This document shows positions 24,317 through 33,589 of a stretch of DNA of 64,000 nucleotides, piece by piece. Both the position numbers and the translations under genes were made by a program. How positions within the stretch are numbered: position 1 is the stretch's first letter; every line of letters starts with the position of its first letter. The stretch comes from Thioalkalivibrio versutus. Its GTDB lineage: Bacteria > Pseudomonadota > Gammaproteobacteria > Ectothiorhodospirales > Ectothiorhodospiraceae. The notes beneath the pieces are model-generated. The model saw nothing but the letters and a program-made list of their open reading frames with translations, did not search any database and had not been told where the DNA came from. The stretch is taken from positions 31,933-95,932 of the forward strand of contig NZ_MVAR01000019.1 of NCBI RefSeq assembly GCF_001999325.1. The letters run 5' to 3'.

Positions 24317-25211
24317 CGCACCCGAGCAGGATGCGGATATCGCGGCCTTTCTGGCCCATTTGAGCGATATTCGCGGCCATTCGCCGCATACCGTACAGGC
24401 CTATCGGCGCGACCTGGCCCGCCTGCGCGGGCTGCATAACGGCCCCTGGGATGCCCTCAAGGCAGCCGACATGCGGCGCATCGCCGGACAGCTGGCCCGC
24501 CAGGGCCGCCACCCGCGCTCGATCCAGCGCTTCCTGTCCGCCGTGCGCGGCTTCTTCGCCTATCAGGTCGAACAGCGGCGCATGCCGGCCAATCCGGCCG
24601 CCGGCATGCGCGGCCCGCGTGCCGGGCGCCCCCTGCCGCGCGATCTCGATGTCGACCAGACCCAGCGGGCGCTGACCCCGGCGGAGGGCATCGAACCCAA
24701 CCTGGCGGCACGCGACCAGGCGATGCTGGAGCTGCTGTATTCGTCCGGGCTGCGCCTGTCGGAACTGACCGGACTGGATCTGACCGACCTTGACCTGGAT
24801 TCCGGGCTGGTGCGCGTGCTCGGCAAGGGCCGGCGCGAGCGCAGCGTCCCGGTGGGGCGTGTGGCACGCGATGCGCTGCGCACTTGGCTGAAATGCCGGG
24901 GCGACTGGGCCACAGCGGACGAGCGCGCCGTGTTCGTCAGCCGCCGAGGCCAGCGCCTCGGCAACCGCGCGGTGCAACGCCGGGTCGCCGAGGCCGGCCG
25001 TCGCGCCGGGCTGGATGTGCGCCTGCACCCGCACCGTCTGCGCCATGCCTTCGCCAGTCACCTGCTGGAGTCGAGTGGCGATCTGCGGGCGATCCAGGAA
25101 CTTCTCGGCCACGCCAACCTTGAAACCACCCAGATCTATACCCATCTCGACTATCAGCACCTGGCACAGGTGTATGATGCCGCCCATCCGCGGGCCCGCC
25201 GGAGAGACTGA
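24288..25211 (+). CDS. xerC: Tyrosine recombinase XerC
   Basis: 307 residues. The N-terminal SAM-like DNA-binding domain is about 15-100. The catalytic domain carries R in SSGLRLSEL, K in GKGRRERSVP, HxxR in HPHRLRHAFA, H in LGHANL and the nucleophile Tyr in QIYTHLD. With XerD it resolves chromosome dimers at dif. The ATG at 24288 lies inside the DUF484 gene and gives the usual length. The longer upstream frame is the DUF484 region out of frame. Confidence 0.94.
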   Translation: MSSGPTPLPDAPEQDADIAAFLAHLSDIRGHSPHTVQAYRRDLARLRGLHNGPWDALKAADMRRIAGQLARQGRHPRSIQRFLSAVRGFFAYQVEQRRMPANPAAGMRGPRAGRPLPRDLDVDQTQRALTPAEGIEPNLAARDQAMLELLYSSGLRLSELTGLDLTDLDLDSGLVRVLGKGRRERSVPVGRVARDALRTWLKCRGDWATADERAVFVSRRGQRLGNRAVQRRVAEAGRRAGLDVRLHPHRLRHAFASHLLESSGDLRAIQELLGHANLETTQIYTHLDYQHLAQVYDAAHPRARRRD

Positions 25212-25304
25212 TTCGGCGAGGATCCCACCCACCAGGTGAACGATCCCGGGCCGCCGCAACCCAACACCGTGCCCCATGACACTCAGCCGTAACAGGAGAG
25301 ATCC

Positions 25305-25847
25305 GTGGAACAGTTTCGCGGCACCACCATCGTATGCGTCCGCAAGGGCGGCGCCGTCACCCTCGGGGGCGACGGCCAGGTTTCCCTTGGCAACACCGTG
25401 ATGAAGGGCAACGCGCGCAAGGTGCGCCGCGTCTACCATGATCGCATCCTCGCCGGTTTTGCCGGCGGCACCGCCGATGCCTTCACCCTGTTCGAACGCT
25501 TCGAAGGGATGCTGGAGAAACACTCCGGCAACATTACCCGCGCCGCCGTCGAGCTGGCCAAGGACTGGCGTACCGACCGCGCCCTGCGCAAGCTGGAGGC
25601 ATTGCTGGCGGTCTCCGACCGCGAGAACTCCTTCGTGATCTCCGGCAATGGCGACGTGATCGAGCCCGAGCATGCACTGATCGCAATCGGGTCCGGCGGC
25701 CCCTACGCCCAGGCCTCCGCCCAGGCCCTGCTGCAGAACACGGATCTGCCAGCCCGCGATATCGTGGAGAAGTCCCTGAACATCGCTGCCGATATCTGCG
25801 TGTACACCAATCACAACATCACCCTGGAGAGCCTGGACGCGGAGTAA
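25305..25847 (+). CDS. hslV: ATP-dependent protease peptidase subunit HslV
   Basis: 180 residues, an N-terminal-threonine peptidase. It starts [12 protein letters not shown] at a GTG behind AGGAGAG; T7 is the likely mature nucleophile after a six-residue propeptide. [14 protein letters not shown] and [11 protein letters not shown] are standard. It forms the dodecameric core of the HslUV protease. hslU follows after 41 bases. A heat-shock promoter would be expected in the 93-base upstream gap, but I see no convincing -35 element. Confidence 0.95.
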   Translation: MEQFRGTTIVCVRKGGAVTLGGDGQVSLGNTVMKGNARKVRRVYHDRILAGFAGGTADAFTLFERFEGMLEKHSGNITRAAVELAKDWRTDRALRKLEALLAVSDRENSFVISGNGDVIEPEHALIAIGSGGPYAQASAQALLQNTDLPARDIVEKSLNIAADICVYTNHNITLESLDAE

Positions 25848-25888
25848 CGCGACCCGGCGCCAAGCGATTCGACCAAGGCCCATTTGCC

Positions 25889-27223
25889 ATGACCGACATG
25901 ACCCCCCGCGAGATCGTCCAGGAACTGGACCGCTACATCATCGGCCAGGACGACGCCAAGCGCTCCGTCGCCGTTGCCCTGCGCAACCGCTGGCGCCGCC
26001 GCCAGCTGCCGCCGGAGCTGCAACCGGAGGTCACACCCAAGAACATCCTGATGATCGGCCCGACCGGTGTGGGCAAGACCGAGATCGCCCGGCGTCTGGC
26101 GAAACTGGCCCACGCCCCGTTCATCAAGATCGAGGCGACCAAGTTCACCGAAGTCGGTTATGTCGGGCGCGATGTCGAGTCGATCATCCGCGATCTTGCC
26201 GAGGCCGCGGTGAAGCAGCTGCGCGACGAGGCGATCAAGGAAAACCGCCTGAAGGCCGAGGACGCCGCCGAGGAGCGCATCCTGGATGCCCTGCTGCCAA
26301 GCCCGCGCAATGCCGGCTTCACCGAGTCCGAGCCGGACCACGCCAACAGCGAGACCCGCCAGAAGCTGCGCAAGCGCCTGCGCGAGGGGGACATGGACGA
26401 ACGCGAGATCGACATCGAGGTCTCGCAGAACCCGCAGGGCGTGGAGATCATGACGCCCCCGGGCATGGAAGAGATGGCCAGCCAGCTGCAGTCGATGTTC
26501 CAGAATCTCGGCGGGCAGAAGACCCGCTCGCGGCGGCTGAAGATCGCCGAGGCGCGCAAGCTGCTGATCGAGGAAGAGGCCGCGCGCCTGGTCAATGAAG
26601 AAGAACTGAAGCTGAAGGCGATCGAACGCGTGGAACAAAGCGGCATCGTGTTCCTCGACGAGATCGACAAGGTCGCCAAGGGCAGCGAGAAGACCGGTGG
26701 TGGCGAGGTCTCCCGCGAGGGCGTGCAGCGCGACCTGCTGCCGCTGATCGAGGGCACCACCGTCTCCACCAAGCTGGGCATGGTGCGCACCGACCACATC
26801 CTGTTCATCGCCTCCGGCGCCTTCCACCTGTCCAAGCCGTCCGACCTGGTGCCGGAGCTGCAGGGCCGGCTGCCCATCCGTGTGGAGCTGGACGCCCTGT
26901 CGGCCGATGCCTTCGTGCGCATCCTGACCGAGCCCACCGCCTCGCTGACCGAGCAGTACACCGCGCTGATGAAGACCGAGGGCGTGGAGCTGCGCTTCGA
27001 GGAAGAGGGCGTGCGCCGTCTGGCCGAAATCGCCTTTGACGTGAACGCACGCACCGAGAATATCGGCGCCCGCCGTCTGCATACCGTGCTGGAGCGCCTT
27101 CTGCAGGACGTCGCCTACCGCGCCCCGGATGTCGAAGGCCCGGTGATCGTGGATCGCGCCTTCGTCGACGAACGCCTCGGCGACCTGGCGGAAGACGAGG
27201 ACCTGTCCCGCTACATCCTCTGA
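25889..27223 (+). CDS. hslU: ATP-dependent protease ATPase subunit HslU
   Basis: 444 residues, AAA+ Clp-family unfoldase. Walker A is GPTGVGKT (57-64), Walker B is GIVFLDEID, and sensor/arginine regions follow ([13 protein letters not shown]). The I domain is inserted at about 110-235. The C-terminal RYIL is the tail that docks into and activates HslV. It co-assembles with the product of hslV just upstream. Confidence 0.96.
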   Translation: MTDMTPREIVQELDRYIIGQDDAKRSVAVALRNRWRRRQLPPELQPEVTPKNILMIGPTGVGKTEIARRLAKLAHAPFIKIEATKFTEVGYVGRDVESIIRDLAEAAVKQLRDEAIKENRLKAEDAAEERILDALLPSPRNAGFTESEPDHANSETRQKLRKRLREGDMDEREIDIEVSQNPQGVEIMTPPGMEEMASQLQSMFQNLGGQKTRSRRLKIAEARKLLIEEEAARLVNEEELKLKAIERVEQSGIVFLDEIDKVAKGSEKTGGGEVSREGVQRDLLPLIEGTTVSTKLGMVRTDHILFIASGAFHLSKPSDLVPELQGRLPIRVELDALSADAFVRILTEPTASLTEQYTALMKTEGVELRFEEEGVRRLAEIAFDVNARTENIGARRLHTVLERLLQDVAYRAPDVEGPVIVDRAFVDERLGDLAEDEDLSRYIL

Positions 27224-27274
27224 CGCGACCCGTCCAGCGGGCCGGCCATGCGCGGAGAGCTACCGCGCGGGAGG

Positions 27275-28186
27275 TTACTCGGGCGCCCCCCGGCGATAGG
27301 GATCGGGCCAGCCCGCGGGCGGTGGGTTGAAGCGCTTGTAGGCCCAGTTGTACTGCTCGGGACAGCGCCGGACCAGGGTCTCCACGTGGCGGTTGATCGC
27401 CGCGGCCGCCCGGGCAAAATCGCGATCGGCCACCTCCGGGCCGGCCACGACCTCGTGATAGCGATAGCCCCGGCCCCCGGGCAGACGCTCGGCAAACAGG
27501 AATACCACGTGATCCGCGCGCCCGCGCAGCAGGCGCGGGAGCAGGGTCATGGTCAGGGCCGGACGCCCGAAAAACGAGGCGTGCTGGCCCGAGGCGCCCT
27601 TGGGGCTCTGGTCCGGCAGGATGCCGATGATCTCGCCGCGGTCGCGGGCCTGTTGCAGGATGCGCAGGCCACTGCGATCGGCCGGGGCCAGCTCGGCCCC
27701 GGTGGAGGCACGGGCCTCGCGCACCCAGCGGTCCACCTCCGGGGTCTTGAACGGGCTGTACAGCGTGGCCATCGGCCCGTGGCAAGCGGCATGCAGTCCG
27801 GCGAATTCCCAGGAACCGAGATGCGGGGCGCACAGGAACAACGCCCGACCGGCGGAGCGCTCGCGCAGGCGCGCGTACTGCGGCGGCTGGACGGCCAGGG
27901 TCTCGAGGCTCTCCGGAGGCGACTGCCACAGCCAGGGGGACTCGGTCAGGGCCCGGCCCATCGCCATCAGGGAGCGCCGCCCCACCCGCCGCCGCCACGC
28001 CGGGTCCTTTTCCGGAAAGCACAGCGCCAGATTGATGTGGGTGATACGGGCCGCGCGGGTGGGCAGGTACCACACCAGCGCCCCGACCGCGCCGCCCAGG
28101 GCGTGGTTCACGCGCAGCGGGAGGCGCGCCAGCAGGCGCAGGCCCACCCCGATCAGGCGATCACGCAGATGCCGACGTCGGGCCAT
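27275..28186 (-). CDS. LpxL/LpxM-like lipid A late acyltransferase
   Basis: 303 residues. An N-terminal membrane-associated segment (RLIGVGLRLLARLPL) precedes an acyltransferase domain with the catalytic HxxxxE motif HLGSWE and the conserved YNWAYKRF near the end. This is the Kdo2-lipid A acyltransferase family that adds secondary acyl chains on the inner face of the inner membrane. Which acyl position cannot be told. The ATG at 28186 overlaps ttcA by 26 bases; the upstream alternative starts in low-quality sequence. Confidence 0.85.
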   Translation of the reverse strand: MARRRHLRDRLIGVGLRLLARLPLRVNHALGGAVGALVWYLPTRAARITHINLALCFPEKDPAWRRRVGRRSLMAMGRALTESPWLWQSPPESLETLAVQPPQYARLRERSAGRALFLCAPHLGSWEFAGLHAACHGPMATLYSPFKTPEVDRWVREARASTGAELAPADRSGLRILQQARDRGEIIGILPDQSPKGASGQHASFFGRPALTMTLLPRLLRGRADHVVFLFAERLPGGRGYRYHEVVAGPEVADRDFARAAAAINRHVETLVRRCPEQYNWAYKRFNPPPAGWPDPYRRGAPE

Positions 28187-28973
28187 GTTCGGACACTGCG
28201 GATTCGGTGGTTGCGGACGCGCTCGGCGGTGGATCGCGCGGAGGAATGCCACCCTCGGTCATCAGGGGCTTGAGGGTGGTGCGCAGGTTGCGGAACAATC
28301 CGGGGTGCTGCGCCTCCTCCTGCGCCAGCAGCTGTTTCATATGCTCGCGCTGGGTGGGCATGGCGAAGCAGGCGGGGCAGTTGTCGAGGATCACCGGGAG
28401 CCCCGCGGCGTCGGCAAAGTCGCGGGTCTGGCGTTCACGCACGTAGACCAGCGGGCGAATGACCCGCAGGTCGCCGGCGTCGATCGCGTAGTGGGCCTTC
28501 ATGGTGCGCAGCTGGCCGCCATGGAAGGCGCTCATCATGAAGCTCTCCGCGAGATCATCGAGGTGCTGGCCCAGCGCCAGTACGTTGTAGCCGTGTTCGC
28601 GCGCCGTGCGATACATCAGGCCGCGCTTCATGCGCGAGCAGAAGGAGCAGAACGAGTCGTTGTCCATGTGCGCATCGGCCAGCTCGGCGATGGGCTCGGA
28701 CACGAAGTGATAGGGGATGCCGTAGCTGCCCAGGTAATCCATCAGCCGCTGCGGCTCGAATCCCTCGATCTCGGGGTTGATCGTGACCGCCCCCACCTCG
28801 AAGTGCACCGGGGCCCGCCGAGCGAGGTTGTGCAGCAGCCACAGCAGGGTCAGCGAATCCTTGCCACCGGACAGGCCCACCAGGATGCGGTCGCCCTCGC
28901 GGACCATGTCGAAGTCGGCGATGGCGCGCCCGGCGAGGCGGCGGATCGAGGCGGGAACGGCGGGTGTCTCCAT
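28161..28973 (-). CDS. ttcA: tRNA 2-thiocytidine biosynthesis protein TtcA
   Basis: 270 residues. The PP-loop ATP site is LSGGKDS (34-40). Cysteines for the Fe-S cluster and sulfur transfer are in CSFCSRMKRG and DNCPACF. It thiolates C32 of certain tRNAs. Additional family marks are GQHLDDLAESF and REHMKQLL. The start METPAVP at 28973 is chosen because upstream codons encode non-conserved, shadow-like sequence. The last about 25 residues are low complexity and overlap the acyltransferase start. Confidence 0.92.
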   Translation of the reverse strand: METPAVPASIRRLAGRAIADFDMVREGDRILVGLSGGKDSLTLLWLLHNLARRAPVHFEVGAVTINPEIEGFEPQRLMDYLGSYGIPYHFVSEPIAELADAHMDNDSFCSFCSRMKRGLMYRTAREHGYNVLALGQHLDDLAESFMMSAFHGGQLRTMKAHYAIDAGDLRVIRPLVYVRERQTRDFADAAGLPVILDNCPACFAMPTQREHMKQLLAQEEAQHPGLFRNLRTTLKPLMTEGGIPPRDPPPSASATTESAVSEHGPTSASA

Positions 28974-29202
28974 GGGCCCGCAACATAGGCCGGCGGTCGG
29001 CTGCACGCAAGCCCAACCCGCAATGGTGGCGCAGGATTTCGGTGCACACCGCGCCTCCCGTGCACCAGAGATGAACACCCGTCGCTCTCGCACAGGGCAG
29101 GGGTTGCGACCTGGGGGCACCGGGGCGGCGAATGGCGGGCGTCTCGCCGTGGCACCCCGCTTGCATGAAGACGGAGAAACCTACGTCCACCCGGGGAACC
29201 CG
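28974..29202. other. Divergent spacer between ttcA and an uncharacterised gene
   Basis: 229 bases with no convincing gene. A plus-strand ATG at 29165 opens a short frame out of phase with the next gene and lacks support. Promoters for ttcA (left) and the 102-residue protein (right) should be here, but no clear hexamer pair was found. Confidence 0.4.
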
Positions 29203-29511
29203 ATGCACGACCGCAAGAGCCTCAGCCTGGCCGCCGAACTTCGGCGAAACCTGCGCGCCGAATTCCCCGCGGTAGCACGGCTGTCGGTCAGCGACCCGGA
29301 CTTCATGGAGGCCATCCTTGATTACGCTGCGCGCTCGCAGTCGAGCATGGTCGAAGCGGCGGCGCTGACCCTGCGCAGTCAGCTGGAGGGAACGGGATAT
29401 CTGCGAACACCCGCACCCGCGAAGACGCAACCAGAAGACGGGGCGCAGGTAGAACACCGGCCTGCGCAGCGGCGTGTCTATCGCGGGCGGGTAATCGAGG
29501 ACCCGGAGTAG
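29203..29511 (+). CDS. Uncharacterised 102-residue protein
   Basis: No family recognised. The N-terminal two thirds (about 1-65) are predicted helical and amphipathic (SLSLAAELRRNLRAEF, DPDFMEAILDYAARS, SMVEAAALTLRSQLE). The last 35 residues are polar, Pro/Gln-rich and probably disordered, ending RRVYRGRVIEDPE. The start follows a GGGGAACC stretch and is not strongly supported. It lies 88 bases before pip on the same strand. Confidence 0.5.
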   Translation: MHDRKSLSLAAELRRNLRAEFPAVARLSVSDPDFMEAILDYAARSQSSMVEAAALTLRSQLEGTGYLRTPAPAKTQPEDGAQVEHRPAQRRVYRGRVIEDPE

Positions 29512-29599
29512 GGCCGGATCGGCGGTTGCGGGAAGAGCCCGTAGGGTTTCGCCCACGCTGCGTTTTGGCGACACTCGGGGTTTTGCCCGGAGGGCTTCC

Positions 29600-30586
29600 A
29601 TGGACGCGCTGTATCCCGAGATCGAGCCCCACGGTATGGGGCGCCTGCAGGTTGGCGACGGCCACGAGCTGTACTTCGAGGAATGCGGCAATCCGGAGGG
29701 GATACCCGTCGTGTTTCTGCATGGCGGGCCCGGCTCGGGTTGCGAAAGCTGGCACCGCCGCTTCTACGATCCGGAACGCTACCGCATCGTGTTGTTCGAC
29801 CAGCGCGGCTGCGGACGCTCGACCCCGCACGCAAGCCTCGAGGCGAACACGACCTGGCACGCGGTCGCGGACATCGAGCGCCTGCGCGAGCACCTGGGAA
29901 TCGAGCGCTGGGTGGTATTTGGCGGGTCCTGGGGCTCGACCCTCGGGCTGGCGTATGCCCAGAAACACCCGGAGCGGGTCCTGGGCCTGGTGCTACGGGG
30001 GATCTTCCTGTGCCGCCCGCAGGATATCCAATGGTTTTACCAGTCGGGCGCGGACCGGTTGTTTCCTGAGGCCTGGGCCGACTACGAGGCACAGATCCCG
30101 GATGGCGAGCGGGCGGACATGGTAGGTGCCTACTACCGGCGGCTGACCGCCAACGACCGTGCAGTGCGCGAGGCCGCGGCCCGCGCCTGGTCGAGCTGGG
30201 AAGGGCGCACCTCCTGTCTGATCCCGAACCACGACGTGATCGCGCACTTCGAGGCGCCGGATGTGGCCGTGAGCCTGGCCCGGCTGGAGTGCCACTACTT
30301 CGTTCACGAGACGTTCCTGGAACCCGACCAGCTGCTGCGCGATGCCGGCCGGCTGCAGGGGATTCCCGGCACCATTGTGCACGGCCGCTACGACGTGGTG
30401 TGTCCGGTGAATCAGGCGGTGGCCCTGCACCAGGCCTGGCCACAGGCGCAACTGGAGGTCGTACCGGACGCCGGCCACTCGGCGGCGGAGCCGGGCATCG
30501 TGCGCCGACTGGTCGCAGCCACGGACCGACTGGCAGGGGAACTGTCCGGGCACATCGAGCCCGGCACTGGACGGGGGCAGGCGTGA
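29600..30586 (+). CDS. pip: Proline iminopeptidase
   Basis: 328 residues, S33 family alpha/beta hydrolase releasing N-terminal proline. The oxyanion motif is HGGPGSG, the DQRGCGRS strand is diagnostic of the family, and the nucleophile is S110 in GGSWGS. The catalytic Asp is expected in GRYDVVCP and His in AGHSAAEP. The ATG at 29600 follows GGAGGG. Its stop overlaps the start of dtd. Confidence 0.93.
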   Translation: MDALYPEIEPHGMGRLQVGDGHELYFEECGNPEGIPVVFLHGGPGSGCESWHRRFYDPERYRIVLFDQRGCGRSTPHASLEANTTWHAVADIERLREHLGIERWVVFGGSWGSTLGLAYAQKHPERVLGLVLRGIFLCRPQDIQWFYQSGADRLFPEAWADYEAQIPDGERADMVGAYYRRLTANDRAVREAAARAWSSWEGRTSCLIPNHDVIAHFEAPDVAVSLARLECHYFVHETFLEPDQLLRDAGRLQGIPGTIVHGRYDVVCPVNQAVALHQAWPQAQLEVVPDAGHSAAEPGIVRRLVAATDRLAGELSGHIEPGTGRGQA

Positions 30587-31029
30587 TCGCACTGATCCAG
30601 CGCGCAAGCGCGGCGCGGGTCACCATCGACGGGGAGGACGTCGGGGCGATCGGGAGCGGCCTGGTGGCTCTGGTGGCCGTGGAGCCGAACGATACCGAGG
30701 CGAGCGCGGAACGGATGCTCGACCGGCTATTGGGCTACCGGGTATTCGCGGACTCGGCGGGCCGAATGAACCGGAGCCTGGGCGAGACCGGTGGCGGGCT
30801 GCTGCTGGTGCCCCAGTTCACCCTGGCAGCCGATACGCGCAAGGGGATGCGACCGAGCTTTTCCGGATCGGCGAGCCCCGAGCATGGCGCAGCGCTGTTC
30901 GATTGGCTGGTACGGCGGGCAGGCCAACGCCATGAACCCGTGGCCAGCGGGCGTTTCGGGGCGGACATGCAGGTCAGTCTGACCAACGACGGCCCGGTGA
31001 CCTTCTGGCTGGAGGCCAGGGGCCAGTAA
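30583..31029 (+). CDS. dtd: D-aminoacyl-tRNA deacylase
   Basis: 148 residues starting at a GTG that overlaps the pip stop (GTGA). The two active-site signatures are VPQFTLAADTRKGMRPSF (the SQFTL-type loop, here with Pro instead of Ser) and NDGPVTFWLE (the cross-subunit Gly-cisPro loop). It frees tRNAs mischarged with D-amino acids or glycine. The Pro in place of the usual Ser before QFTL is a small departure. Confidence 0.93.
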   Translation: MIALIQRASAARVTIDGEDVGAIGSGLVALVAVEPNDTEASAERMLDRLLGYRVFADSAGRMNRSLGETGGGLLLVPQFTLAADTRKGMRPSFSGSASPEHGAALFDWLVRRAGQRHEPVASGRFGADMQVSLTNDGPVTFWLEARGQ

Positions 31030-31282
31030 GGGACGATCTCGTGGACACCCACGATGAGGCTCAAGACGGGCGAAGCACAAAGGACACGGACAAAGGCCAG
31101 GGTGACGCACATGGCCTGACCCTCTATTTGGGACCGACCCACGGAACTGGCCGGGGCCGGATGCACCGCTACTTGCCGGTCATTTGATTGCCCGGCATTG
31201 CCACTGCCATGACGTGCACCTCAGTGGATGTCTGTCTGCCCCGTGTCCTCGGTGACGAACAAGCAGGTGTCGCGACCCCAAA
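31030..31282. other. Spacer after dtd without a gene
   Basis: About 250 bases between dtd and the terminator of the convergent small gene. Bases 31070-31102 carry the purine-rich string GAAGCACAAAGGACACGGAC, then AAAGGCC, similar in style to the tandem string at the right end of the window. No plus-strand terminator with a T run is seen for dtd. Short frames here have no ribosome sites. Confidence 0.4.
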
Positions 31283-31310
31283 CGAAAAGACCCGGCGCGA
31301 GGCCGGGTCC
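31283..31310 (-). terminator. Intrinsic terminator of the 98-residue protein gene
   Basis: On the minus strand GACCCGGC and GCCGGGTC pair around CTCGC and are followed by TTTTCGTTT, about 26 bases past the stop codon. Confidence 0.85.
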
Positions 31311-31335
31311 TGGCGGGCGATGATCCGGGCGTGGA

Positions 31336-31632
31336 TCAGGCCGCGCGGCGCAGGAACGGACGCTGGCCGGACTGGACCGCGCGACGGATGAAGTCGGCGC
31401 GGCCGGCCTCGCGCTGGTTCAGGTTGTCGGCGCATTTCGACGGCTCGTAGGCTGCGGCGGAGAGCATGACTTCCAGCTCGCACAGGTCGACCTTCGGCTC
31501 TGTCAGTTCGTCCGGGTTCGTGTTCAGCTTGCGGCCGACTTCCCAGAACATGCGGGGGTTCCACAGCTTGGTCTGGATTCGCGGGGACTGGAACAGGGTG
31601 ACGCAGCGGTTGTTGAGCTCTTGCTGATCCAT
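31336..31632 (-). CDS. Uncharacterised 98-residue protein
   Basis: No family recognised. Starts MDQQELNNRCVTL, is mostly helical and polar, and holds three Cys (10, 52 and 68) and two Trp (25, 31). It ends in a basic stretch with RPFLRRAA. There is no signal or membrane segment. It is an independent unit: an AGGAGC ribosome site, a sigma-70-like promoter just upstream and a strong terminator downstream. This makes it a confident gene despite unknown function. It lies between dtd (convergent) and glmS (same strand, upstream). Confidence 0.75.
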   Translation of the reverse strand: MDQQELNNRCVTLFQSPRIQTKLWNPRMFWEVGRKLNTNPDELTEPKVDLCELEVMLSAAAYEPSKCADNLNQREAGRADFIRRAVQSGQRPFLRRAA

Positions 31633-31668
31633 AAGGTGCTCCTGTGACAGGTTATTCAAGCGCACCAA

Positions 31669-31697
31669 AATCTAGCGAACCCGGGGCACGAATACAA
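31669..31697 (-). promoter_or_regulatory. Promoter of the 98-residue protein gene
   Basis: Minus strand: TTGTAT, 17 bases, TAGATT; the -10 element is 36 bases before the ATG. Confidence 0.55.
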
Positions 31698-31735
31698 GCG
31701 TCTCCTGATGGAATGAACGGTTGGGGCGCCGCACA

Positions 31736-33586
31736 CTATTCCACGGTCACCGATTTGGCGAGGTTGCGCGGCTGATCCACATCGGTGCCCTTCAGCACGG
31801 CCGTATGGTAAGCCAGCAACTGAAGCGGGACCGTGAACAGAACCGGAGCCAGCCAGGGACTGAGGGCCTCGTTCTGCGGGAGACCGACCCAGGTGTCCTC
31901 GGGTTCCAGCGCGCGCGCGGCGTTGGATTCGCCAATGACGATCAGCTGCCCGCCCCGGGCCCGTACCTCCTGCAGGTTGCTGGAAAGTTTCTCCAGCTGG
32001 GCATCGTCCGGGGCGACGGCCACGACCGGCATCTCGGTATCCACGAGTGCCAACGGACCGTGTTTCAGCTCGCCGGAGGGGTAGGCCTCGGCGTGGATAT
32101 AGGAGATTTCCTTCAGCTTCAGCGCGCCTTCCAGGGCAATCGGGAAATAGGCCCCACGCCCGAGAAACAGCGCATGCTGGCGCTCCAGAAGACCCTCGGC
32201 GATCCGCGCAATAGGCGTGTCGAGCGCGAGGATACGGGCCACCTGATCGGGGAGACTGCGCAGGGCCGCGACCGCATCGGCCCGCGCGGCGGCGGGCATA
32301 CGGGCGGCGCTGGCGACCTGACCCAGCAGCAGGACCAGGATGGCCAGAGCCGCCAGTTGGGTGGTAAACGCCTTGGTGGATGCGACGCCGATCTCGGGTC
32401 CGGCATGGGTCATCAGGACCAGGTCGGCCGCCCGTGCCATCGTGCTCTCGGGCACGTTGCAGATCGCCAGCCGCGCCAGGAACGGCTCGTCCTGGGACTG
32501 ACGTAGGACCGCCAGGGTATCGGCGGTCTCGCCGGACTGCGAGATCACCACCAGCAGGGTGCCCGGGGCGAGGACGTGGCGCCGGTAGCGATATTCACTG
32601 GCGACTTCGACTCGGGCCGGAAGACCCAGGTGCTCCTCGATCCAGTGGGCCGCGACCATGCCGGCGTGATAACTCGTTCCGCAGGCAACGATCTGCACGG
32701 CGGCGACATCGGCCAAGCGCTCGTCGCTGCCCGGTCCGAGGATGTTCTCGAGGATGCCGGCTTCGCCCAGGCGCCCCGACAGGGTTTCTTCCAGGGCGTG
32801 GGGTTGCTCGTAGATCTCCTTGAGCATGAAATGGCGGTACTCGCCCCGGTCCGCGATGCTCGCCTGGCAGCGACTCTCGCGGATACCGCGCTCAACCCGT
32901 TCTCCGGCGGCGTCGTGGATCTCGACTCCGTCGCGCGTGAGCCGGGCAATGTCTCCATCTTCCAGGTCGACGAAACGCTGGGTGACCGGAAGCAGCGCCT
33001 GCACGTCGGAAGCGGCGAAGGTCTCGCCAATGCCCAGGCCCAGCAGGACCGGGCTCCCGGAGCGGGCAACAATCAATTCGTCGGGGAAGTCCGCAAAGAC
33101 CGCCGCGATCGCGTAGGCACCTTGAAGCTCGGCACAGGCGCTGCGCATCGCATCCAGCGGCGACGAACCCAGTGCCAGGGCCTGCTCGAGACGATGGGCG
33201 ATCACCTCGCTGTCAGTCGCGGATACGCAGGGCCAGCCGGCGGCGTCGAGCCGGGAACGCAGGTCGCCGTGATTCTCGATGATGCCGTTGTGCACGATGG
33301 CCACGCGGCCGTCGCGCGAACGGTGGGGATGGGCATTCTCTTCGGTGGGAGCCCCGTGCGTCGCCCAGCGGGTGTGAGCGATGCCCACCGGCCCCTCCAG
33401 CCCAGCGGCGTCGATCCGTTGCTCCAGGGCCGCAACCTTGCCGATGGCACGCAGGTCCGAGAGGCCACAGTCGTTGACCACGGCCACGCCAGCGGAGTCA
33501 TACCCCCGGTATTCCAGGCGATGCAGACCCTCGACCAGAACGGGGACCAGGTTTCGTTCGCCAATGCCTGCAACCAGACCGCACAT
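31736..33586 (-). CDS. glmS: Glutamine-fructose-6-phosphate aminotransferase (isomerising)
   Basis: 616 residues; makes glucosamine-6-phosphate for peptidoglycan and lipopolysaccharide. The N-terminal glutaminase domain starts MCGLVAGI with nucleophile Cys2 and has HTRWATHG and HNGIIEN. Two SIS sugar-isomerase domains follow (about 290-425 and 460-600) with SQSGETADT and GVASTKAFTTQ. The C terminus LAKSVTVE is the conserved lid. It follows glmU by 3 bases in a two-gene unit. Confidence 0.96.
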   Translation of the reverse strand: MCGLVAGIGERNLVPVLVEGLHRLEYRGYDSAGVAVVNDCGLSDLRAIGKVAALEQRIDAAGLEGPVGIAHTRWATHGAPTEENAHPHRSRDGRVAIVHNGIIENHGDLRSRLDAAGWPCVSATDSEVIAHRLEQALALGSSPLDAMRSACAELQGAYAIAAVFADFPDELIVARSGSPVLLGLGIGETFAASDVQALLPVTQRFVDLEDGDIARLTRDGVEIHDAAGERVERGIRESRCQASIADRGEYRHFMLKEIYEQPHALEETLSGRLGEAGILENILGPGSDERLADVAAVQIVACGTSYHAGMVAAHWIEEHLGLPARVEVASEYRYRRHVLAPGTLLVVISQSGETADTLAVLRQSQDEPFLARLAICNVPESTMARAADLVLMTHAGPEIGVASTKAFTTQLAALAILVLLLGQVASAARMPAAARADAVAALRSLPDQVARILALDTPIARIAEGLLERQHALFLGRGAYFPIALEGALKLKEISYIHAEAYPSGELKHGPLALVDTEMPVVAVAPDDAQLEKLSSNLQEVRARGGQLIVIGESNAARALEPEDTWVGLPQNEALSPWLAPVLFTVPLQLLAYHTAVLKGTDVDQPRNLAKSVTVE

Positions 33587-33589
33587 CGA

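Noticed and set aside
25212..25304. Heat-shock (sigma-32) promoter before hslV
   Set aside because: A CCCCAT-like -10 is present but no CTTGAA-type -35 at a suitable distance.
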